Position numbers and translations under genes: made by a program | From: Heliocidaris erythrogramma | Lineage: Eukaryota; Echinodermata; Echinoidea; Camarodonta; Echinometridae | Reading direction: 5' to 3' | Assembly (NCBI GenBank): GCA_025617745.1 | Contig: CM046868.1 | Coordinates: forward strand, 22,745,608-22,809,607 | Length of the DNA stretch: 64,000 bases | Shown: positions 56,663 through 64,000 of the stretch, piece after piece | Numbering within the stretch: the stretch's first letter is position 1 | How the letters are laid out: every line of letters begins with the position of its first letter | The notes under the pieces: model-generated | The model's input: only the letters and a program-made list of their open reading frames with translations | The model's database searches: none | What the model was told of the DNA's origin: nothing

Positions 56663-56949
56663 ATAAATTTCTTCTTAGTTGTAAAGGACGTTCACCACAT
56701 TCTACCTGAAGTGCTTCAAGAGAGGAGTTATAAACTGCACCTGTAATTATTTTCAATGACTGATATTGGACTGAATCTAATTCTTGTTTTTCTACAAGTC
56801 CAATCACTTAGACCAGTGAAAACCAGTATAACCAGCTTAACTATTTGACCTTGGTATGTTACAAGAAATGCAACTCTTGTACTAGTAACTACCAGTGGCA
56901 ATAGCAACAAAGTTACTGAGCTGGTCTTAAAACAAAACAAGAATTAGAT

Positions 56950-57200
56950 TCGCTAAGCGGGTCTTAAATAGCGGCGGGAGCCGCCCGGAGCGGCCGGATG
57001 TACGCTCGGACCACTCGCGCTGTGATTGGTCGCTGCCGTTGACCAATCACCGGGCGCGGCGTTGTTCCCTGCCGTGTCGGCGGGGGGCGCGCTATCCTTG
57101 GCCGGTTCTAACCACAGAACTCCTAAAGACGTAGAAGGCTCGTGCGGGTGCGAAATTGTCGGCATTGTTCGTACGTGATCACGTGATATCCGCCATGTTG
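56950..57200. repeat. GC-rich part of the dispersed repeat
   Basis: The highest GC content in the window (about 56965-57090), with GATTGGTC/GACCAATC inverted CCAAT boxes around 57028-57047. The partner at 60170-60455 is only partly similar here. The CCAAT pairs could be promoter-like, but no transcript is evident. Confidence 0.45.
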
Positions 57201-57662
57201 GTTAGTCCTTCGCTCTCCAGCTCCGGATTCATGAAGCTCGTCGCGCCAACGGCATTCATTCAGTACAAATTGTTTGATCAACACTAGGGTTATATGAAAT
57301 CTTACTGAAATTGCTAGACGTTGTTGATGCTAGTATCCAAATGAACCAAGATAAAAAGAGAGGGAAGTTTCTCTCGAAATACATGAAATTGCCAGTGTTA
57401 TAAAATGTTGCTTTGGGCATTTTCATGCTTTATTTGTTATTATAGAAATACAGTCATCATCCACTCTTGTTGCTCATTTTGATAATTCAAGTTACTGCAC
57501 TACATTTACTTACCATTTCAAACAACTTTGATCACTGAAATGATTCTCATGGTTCTGGCAAATGAAAGTGGAAATTTATGTTATTGTATTCATATCCTGA
57601 TGCAAGACTTCATGCTTGTAAGAGTTCGATATGGGGTGTGCTCATTTCAGTACGTTGCAACA
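57201..57662. other. Intergenic DNA, no gene seen
   Basis: No coding sequence or repeat recognised. Confidence 0.4.
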
Positions 57663-57663
57663 G

Positions 57664-57916
57664 GGGCGTATCCAGGATTTTCCAATAGGGGGGGGGGCGC
57701 CAGGCATTATTGATCACCGTCCTGGGGGAGGGGTCTAAGGGGAGGGGGTGCCCCCTTTGGAAAATTTTTGCTTCTGAAGAAGGGCTGAGATGCAAAATAA
57801 TCCTATATGTGACCAATTTTGAAGCCTATTTAATGAACAACTTTTTTTTTTTGCTATTTTTTTACGACGGCCAATAGGGGGGGCGCCTGTTGCGCCACCC
57901 CCTGGATACGCCACTG
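57664..57916. mobile_element. hAT-type MITE with CAGNGGCGTATCCAGG ends
   Basis: Left CAGGGGCGTATCCAGG and right the inverse of CAGTGGCGTATCCAGG; TTGCAA occurs on both sides as a partial target duplication. Internal G/C tracts. No ORF. Confidence 0.75.
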
Positions 57917-58164
57917 TTGCAATATATGGCCCTCAAGAAAATTCTTTGTCTTGACTTTACAGATCACTGTTATGATCCAGGCATCTGTGTTTTGTTGAAG
58001 GTTGTCACTCTAAATAAGAACAGTAAAATACATCAAGTCCAACGAAGTGTCACAAGTCACGACTGCCAAATTGGAAACAAAAGGTAGCTTCCGGAGAGGA
58101 CTACAACTTAATCATTAATCATTAAAATTCTAATTTGACAAAAATAAAGTCATTACAATTCTAA

Positions 58165-58355
58165 TTCGCCCAGTGGGTCCAGTTTCCCTCCATAATTCTC
58201 TGACAAGCAAAAAAAAAAGGTTTTCATTCTAAAAGGGGGGGGGGGGCACAATCCACAAAAGGGATCCTCTATGGTCAAAATACATACTTTTCTTCCAAAG
58301 GGGGGGGGGGGGGGCACGGGCCGGAAGTGCCCCCCGGATCCGCCAATGCTATGAT
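58165..58355. repeat. MITE-like repeat related to 11535-11872
   Basis: Shares CTGACAAGCAAAAAAA, TTTTCATTCTAAAAGGGG, TGGTCAAAATACATAC and the GGATCCGCCAATG end with the earlier copy. Long G-runs. Confidence 0.6.
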
Positions 58356-58980
58356 GATTATGCTTTTGATGCCTTTGCTGCATGTGCCAATGTCCAGTTT
58401 TATGCCAAAGTTATTTGCACAGTTGCAGATACATCTATCTTTGATTATTATACATGTAAAACAAACAGCATAGTCATGGATATTAATGATTTTTTTCCCC
58501 ATGTAGGTTACTCAATTATAAAAATTACAAACAATGTCAAATGATATTCCATGGATGGTAAGGACCAAGTTTAATTGAGATGATCCGGGAGCAGTGAATT
58601 CTGACTGTAAACTATAAGCACATCATCGTATTTGTCTGTTTCTTAATATCTATTAGACACACTCAAAATCTGCTGGATTTTATCTTGACACTCATATAGT
58701 GAAGGGGCATGAATAATAAAAAAAAAATACATTGAAAGGAGAATCTTGAGCCTGGCTTGTAAAAATACAAACGTTTCTTCAAAGTTAAAAAAAAACCAGT
58801 TGAATAAAAATTGATTCAAGCGGCGGCTAAGCAATGCGTCTACTCAGAAAGTGGGAGGAGGGCTCCAGACTTACCCCCTCCCCGTTCCCCTGCCAATCTG
58901 ATTAATCCACAATTTAAAAAAGTTCATCGATAAAGTCCTGACTTATATAAGGATTATCATCAAAGATAAAAAGAAACATG
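58356..58980. other. Intergenic DNA, no gene seen
   Basis: No coding sequence or repeat recognised. Confidence 0.4.
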
Positions 58981-58984
58981 GCAG

Positions 58985-59580
58985 AGTATGTTGAACACAT
59001 CCTTAATTCAAAAAATCAATGAGGCATCACGGCCCCGACATATGGAACTCCTTACCTGATTCACTTTTTTCTTTTAAAGCCATTACAAAAAACACCTTCT
59101 TAATCAATACAGCAGTTAAAGTTACTATTTAATATTGTTAGAGAAAAATTAACCATTTATTGAAGCATCAAATTAAAATTCAAATTAAGCAGAGGCTTTG
59201 TGCAATCACTCATTTCACATATTGCACGGCCACCTGCACATTACCCTTCAATTCATATTCATCCTTCTTTCTCTTCTCTTTCTTTTATTTTTCTTCTTTC
59301 ATTTCCTATCCCGAGGCCGTCATCATCTCGAGCTTATGCTTACGATGTCGGTCTCCTGCATCATTTCACTCGCCTTATATAGCATAGAATCGCCCCACTA
59401 TTCTTGTTATTATATTTATATCTTATTTTGTTAAACGATCAAGTAGATTTTTATCTGTTTGTGAAAAGTAATTATATTGTGTTTACTACGTAGATTATGT
59501 ATATTATGTTATTATGATTCTGAATATACTTTACTTTGTACTTATGAAAAATGCAGAAATAAAACAGTGCTAAAAAACAA
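58985..59580 (+). mobile_element. CR1/Daphne-type LINE 3' end
   Basis: 59025-59132 reads HHGPDIWNSLPDSLFSFKAI then a stop, the same C-terminus as the element at 44.9-45.3 kb (GPDVWNNLPHDI). The 3' UTR extends to AAATGCAGAAATAAAACAG near 59560. 5'-truncated. Confidence 0.7.
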
Positions 59581-59720
59581 CAAAGTTGTTGGCCTTTAAT
59601 TATATATATGGCTTTTGGCTATCCCTGGCCACTATAGTCGATGGTATTTTCAATTTTCTTTGTATTTTGTATATTTGTTCCTTTTGCCTGAAATCAAATA
59701 AATAAATAAATAAATATCAG
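59581..59720 (+). repeat. Retroelement 3' end with (AAAT)n tail
   Basis: Ends CTGAAATCAAATAAATAAAT with an AAAT repeat (about 59693-59717), of the same style as 13594 and 25198. Confidence 0.55.
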
Positions 59721-60169
59721 ATGAAACTTTACAAAAAGTATAACGTTTTACAAGTCATGTACATGGTTCCAAAAAAGCAAGTATATTTTTTGTTGCTTTT
59801 TCCGAGGGGGTGTCAAGAAGGATGAAGGTGAACAAACGAACTCGGGCTGCTTTCTTGAAAGGGAACTAAAATGATAATAGTGATAAAAAACAACTGTTTG
59901 ATATTAATTATCTTGAATTTGAGAGAATATCGTCTTTGTGTCCGAAAGAGAACCCTTCCCCTAAAATGTAGGCCTACATGATATTAGTTGACGTTACTTA
60001 TGTATGAAAGAGCAGCTGAACTTCAGTGGAAAAGCCAACTTCAAAATTTCAAGTGATGAAGGCACAAGGCCCTTTATTTCGATAAAGAAGATCCGATATA
60101 ATATAAATAAGCATTGAGAAGCACAGGTTCTGGTGGGTTACTAGTACTAGTAGTTGAAAAGATCGAGGA

Positions 60170-60565
60170 CTAACTAAGCAATATGGCGGCTTGTGCACTC
60201 GAGCGAATCCTACACCGGGTATTACGGCGATACGGCGATCTGTGCGTTGTGAATGGGTATGAGCCTTCTACGTCTTTTGGAGTTCTGTGGTTCTAACCGG
60301 TTAGCTGCGTGGCGCTGAATAGCAGATAACCATTCGTTAGGGATGTCAATGCCGTTATCCCGATTGTTCGAGTGCAATCGGATCTGAATAGCTTCTTTCA
60401 CCCGGCGCGTGTACCAGTGCTTGTCCTGCGCAATTTAAGACCCGCTGAGCGTGATCTCGGCTCATTGTCTATGACTAAGGCTAGCAGTATATAGCAGCCG
60501 AAATGTCAGACTTCCTACGTTTACGATTGCACATCGTGAGACAACTGATTAACTCTCTTCAATTA
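60170..60565 (+). repeat. Dispersed repeat, uninterrupted (empty) copy
   Basis: Continuous version of the repeat split at 54575-57200. The junction where the LINE sits in the other copy corresponds to AGCGTGATCTCGGCTC at about 60446-60461. No ORF. Confidence 0.75.
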
Positions 60566-61424
60566 TTCTTCACCACGATGAACCTCTTCCAATCTAAAAG
60601 CTGATATTCTTCGGAGAACACGCGAGATTACAGATCCACAATAAAATTCAACTTTTCTAGGTTCACATGACATCAAGTCGATTAAATCTTCTTACCATGG
60701 GAGGGGGATACCCTTCCCTTGTCATACACAAAATTGACGCCCCTGGATAAGGAAATAATATAGGAATGAAGGAATTTCCCCGCGTATTGTAAACTAATAT
60801 GTTTAGGCCTTTTATCTTTTTTAATTACAGTAAAACTGAGGGAATTTCGCATGTACTAAGTCAACAAGAACAATAATTGCTTTGAGACTTCCCTGCCGTA
60901 ACAATTTATTATTTTGAAAGTATTTAACATGACGTTATATTGCGAGAGTTTCTCTTTAAAAACAGTTTTCTTGATTTCTAGCTTGCATGCTTTTCTCACG
61001 TCAAACAATTTATAGAAAGAAATGAGTACCCAGTTAATCCAAAACAGGAAATACGTTGAAAGATATTTCACTTTCGATATTATAGTATAAGATTTCTACA
61101 GCGCGCCATTATCCATTTTGATTAAATACTCAAGGCGCTTCACAACATAAAGAAATTTATACAAATATAACATGAGAATGAATAACAAGAAAAAAATGTC
61201 TGTCTTCAAAACGCAAGATTGAACGAAAGGGATTTTAGGTTGCCCTTATGAATAAGACTTGTTATGATCCAAAATCCACAAAAGATAAGAATCAAACAAA
61301 AGATATTAACTTTAGATGATTTATGTTTTAATTTAAATATTTACCAACATCAGGTATGACACGATATAACAGAATTACAAATTCTAGTTACAAATACACT
61401 ACATGTACTTAAACTGGCAAAGAC
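60566..61424. other. Intergenic DNA, no gene seen
   Basis: No coding sequence or repeat recognised. Confidence 0.4.
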
Positions 61425-61571
61425 TTACAATTTCTCAGCTGGGAAATTCCTATTAGTCCAGAATGTTCTTGAAGTGTAGAGTAAGTTGGCTGCTAATCCA
61501 CAAATATTGAATCCAAATGGTATGTTGTCCAACTGGCAAAAGAAGATTCCAGATCCAGCCGAAGAATGTCC

Positions 61572-61800
61572 AAAATAATTCAGGAAGTCATCGATGTCGA
61601 TAATGTCGATGGTGATGTCCAAGACGATGTCAATGACGATGTACACGATAATGTCAATGACGATGTCGACCACAATGTCCATAACGATGTCAATAATGAT
61701 GTCGAACACGACGTCAGATATGTCAAGGATGACGTCAGATATGTCAAGGATGATGTCCAAGATGAAGTCCAAGATGAGGTCCAAGATGATCTCCACAGGT
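61572..61800. repeat. 12-bp minisatellite, open on both strands
   Basis: About 18 units of a GATGTCNANGAC-type 12-mer. The plus frame gives an Asp/Val-rich repeat (DDVNDDVHDN type), the minus frame an Ile/Asp/Leu repeat (DIVIDIVLDI type). The minus frame runs on for ~45 residues of complex sequence to 61425. I do not recognise a protein and favour a non-coding minisatellite. Confidence 0.7.
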
Positions 61801-61809
61801 TGATATCAA

Positions 61810-62796
61810 TATCAATATCAGATGGTGTTAACTGAGAACCTATGCAATATTATGCTCCACGGTGTAATCAGGGTATAAATTCTGAAATTTCTGTGCAAGC
61901 TCCCAGCTTATATACAATCTCAACCCTTAATTAGAATTTTCTACATTCTACTACAATATTCATGAAGGTTTGGAACTCTCTTATAAGTTCTATATAGTTC
62001 TAGTTGTAACAAACAAAGGGGATTCCCCTTTTCTATAAATAGACTCATTGCAATGTTACACTCTTACTAAGAGGTTCATACACAATCAACACATTCCAAC
62101 ATGTACATTATACATTGCAAGTATCCTATAGTACATCACACACAATGTAAAGATCTAGAATGTTCTCTCTACTGGATGTGCATTCTGATTATTTCACTGC
62201 TACACATTATATTCCCTTTTCACATATGAATAATACTCTCTCTTCTGGATATTTCTCTGTTCATAAAATCATATAGAAAACTGAAAAAATAACTTCCTTC
62301 TAGAAGATTCCTTAATTATATGACAGACTAGAGGATGAGAACTATTCAATTGATCTAGTACAGCAAACTGATTTTGAACGGACTGGATTCATATGAAGAA
62401 GGATGACATTTGTAAGATCAATATTGCATGAGAAATTGGTCTTGACTGCTTGATGTCTCTCTTCGATATTCTGCCCTACATGCCCTTATGCTTTATCTCG
62501 CTCTCTCTCTCTCCCAGTCTGTCTTCCCTTTTCACCACTCACTCAGTATTAAAACATCAACAATCATATTCAAAAAGAACAAAGTACATGTAGTTTATGT
62601 ATGATTTAAGTAGGGTCTATAACGAAACATCAAGGGTATAAGTCTTAAGAAGGCAAAAATAACGTTGCACAGTTCGGCTTAGATGTACACATCATAGAAT
62701 AATAATGATATACAATAGTAATGAAGAAAAAAATTGTAATCAAGATCAAACTAAGCATCAAGATAATGATGGCGTTGATTATCTGTATTCTTATGT
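61810..62796. other. Intergenic DNA, no gene seen
   Basis: No coding sequence; a short CT tract near 62497-62512. Confidence 0.4.
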
Positions 62797-63490
62797 TTTC
62801 ATTTCATTTATTTATTTCCATCAATATATTTATGTAGTTTAAAAAATACATACAAATCCAAATCAGAACAAAATATAAAATTACAAGATAGAGGAGACAG
62901 CAAGAAAAGCAAGGAGCTTTATAAAAAGCTGCCACATTTGGTGTATATATAAATAAATACATAAAATGGGCATATTGGATGGATAGAATGTACATACATG
63001 TACATATGGCCAGTAATATAGGATTTGAAAGAGAAGTTAATCAACCAGGGCAAACCCTAAACAGACAATGTATGATGCCAGACAAATGCCTAATATTGTT
63101 CGAGTAAATACGATTTATAGTTGCGTTTGAGTGAGTTTAAAGATGGACTTAACTTTATATCTAGGTGTAATTCATTCCAGATCTTGGAACCCCTATAAAA
63201 TACACTTACTAAACCTACATTTGTTCTATTTAGAGACAAGTGATAATCTGAAGAACTTCAAGTAAAATAAGAATGGAATTGATTATTGGATTGAAAATAT
63301 TTGACAATCGTCAATGGAATACAGTCATTATAAATTAAGAACATAAATATTACAATGTTGAATTTATTCAAATCAAATACTTTCAATAGACCTAATTCAG
63401 CAACGTAGATTATAGTAAGTAACATTGTATTGATGGAAAATTCAAATTTGGGAACATGTAAACATTGAGTTGTTATTGTATCCTGCATAC
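62797..63490 (-). mobile_element. LINE 3' end, CR1/Daphne-type
   Basis: RT C-terminus in two frames: 63488-63258 (LGLLKVFDLNKFNIVIFMFL and IVKYFQSNNQFHSYFT), then 63260-63103 (DYHLSLNRTNVGLVSVFYRG, KIWNELHLDIKLSPSLNSLK). A stop is followed by a ~300-bp 3' UTR and an A-rich AAATAAATAAATG tail (plus 62800-62817). A frameshift joins the two pieces, so it is inactive. Confidence 0.7.
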
Positions 63491-64000
63491 ATAAAGACGA
63501 TAATCCATGAAATTACAGAACAACAGAACAACAAAAAGGATAAGGAACCGTGATATTAAATTTTGATGAATGATGAAGTTTTGTTAAATATGATTATAGA
63601 TCAAGACATACATGGACATGTATTGTACATGTATAGACATGATATAAAAATAATGGTCAAAGACATACAGGTTTTAAAATGCATTTGAATAAGGAATAAA
63701 CATTATAAATATTCATTTACATCGAAATTATTCTCTACTGAACAAGTTTACGCTCGACTTGTGACAAAGTCAGAAAGGTCATCATGGATTACTACATGTA
63801 TGTAATATCCTAAAATCTATTCACTGGGTCCCTGTTCAACAGCAAATCATCTCCAAAGTTTTGTTTTCACAAACACTATCGTACACTAAATGGATGAGCT
63901 CCTGAATACATTTAATCCCTTATAACATCCTTATTTCACAAGTCGTTCTGGTTTACGTTCATCAAGAAATAGTACATAATACGATCTCAAAGACTTTTGA
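63491..64000. other. AT-rich DNA at window end
   Basis: No feature recognised; it may hold further upstream remnants of the preceding LINE. Confidence 0.3.

Larger units (their letters stand above)
54684..56949 (-). mobile_element. I-group LINE, 5'-truncated, RNase H bearing
   Basis: Coding from about 56800 (RT thumb, KQELDSVQYQSLKIITGAVY and VECGERPLQLRRNLY) through RNase H (56662-55892) to a zinc-binding end (about 55750-55600, VFCCNVSETVEHFFLQCKKY), a stop near 55495, then 3' sequence to the (CAA)n tail. The RT core is absent. The extreme 5' end (56936-56953) carries an inverted copy of 18 bp from 56771-56790. Confidence 0.75.
54575..57200 (-). repeat. Dispersed repeat split by a LINE (filled copy)
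   Basis: 57200-56950 and 54683-54575, read on the minus strand, together match one continuous stretch at 60170-60565 on the plus strand. Shared landmarks are CTTCTACGTCTTT.GGAGTTC, TTTAAGACCCGCT.AGCG and TCGGCTCATTGTCTATGAC. The ~2.26 kb between (54684-56949) is inserted retroelement DNA. Confidence 0.75.

Noticed and set aside
58643..58834. Minus-strand 63-codon frame as a possible LINE or host exon.
   Set aside because: No motif strong enough and no splice or tail context.

Overview
This window is eukaryotic nuclear DNA, most likely from an echinoderm and probably a sea urchin. The evidence is AT-rich, intron-containing DNA with abundant microsatellites, vertebrate-type TTAGGG repeats, a CR1-like LINE whose ORF opens with a 2A ribosome-skipping motif, and foldback DNA built of 15-bp repeats like the sea urchin TU elements (the last two are family knowledge, not shown here). 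No prokaryotic gene organisation is present. The species call is inference.

Layout. 1-30 kb is a graveyard of nested mobile elements: a 5'-truncated L1/Tx1-like LINE (3.8-5.5 kb, minus); a ~0.8 kb palindrome carrying a tRNA-derived module, one arm of which is split by a 3.5 kb I-group LINE (6.0-10.25 kb); a nearly full-length I-group LINE with ORF1 zinc knuckles, endonuclease, RT and RNase H (11.9-18.45 kb, minus), itself interrupted by a Kolobok-like TTAA DNA transposon and by the 3' end of a CR1-like LINE; a 1.35 kb tandem duplication ending in TU-like foldback minisatellites (18.75-21.46 kb); and one apparently intact 3.8 kb CR1-like LINE (25.76-29.57 kb, plus; 1121-aa ORF).

31.0-40.6 kb holds the only clear host gene, on the minus strand. 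I assembled eleven coding exons by GT/AG sites and phase into a ~628-residue scaffold protein: N-terminal PH domain, tyrosine-motif and proline-rich middle, and two C-terminal PDZ-like domains. Its introns carry TIR elements, including a mariner-like 808-bp element and an inverted-repeat unit that encloses a perfect tRNA cloverleaf.

40.6-64 kb returns to intergenic repeats: a mariner transposase tail, MITEs, a tRNA-like triple foldback flanked by a 14-bp target-site duplication, LINE 3' ends of the CR1/Daphne type, a 547-bp TU-like palindrome, an RNase-H-bearing LINE fragment inserted in a repeat whose empty copy lies 3.5 kb away, and a 12-bp coding-like minisatellite.

Main threads for follow-up are the 2A-bearing LINE, the recurring association of tRNA-like sequences with inverted self-copies at three separate loci, the insertion of telomeric repeats into one arm of a palindrome, and the PH-PDZ-PDZ scaffold gene. 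All domain names come from reading motifs by eye; no database search was possible.
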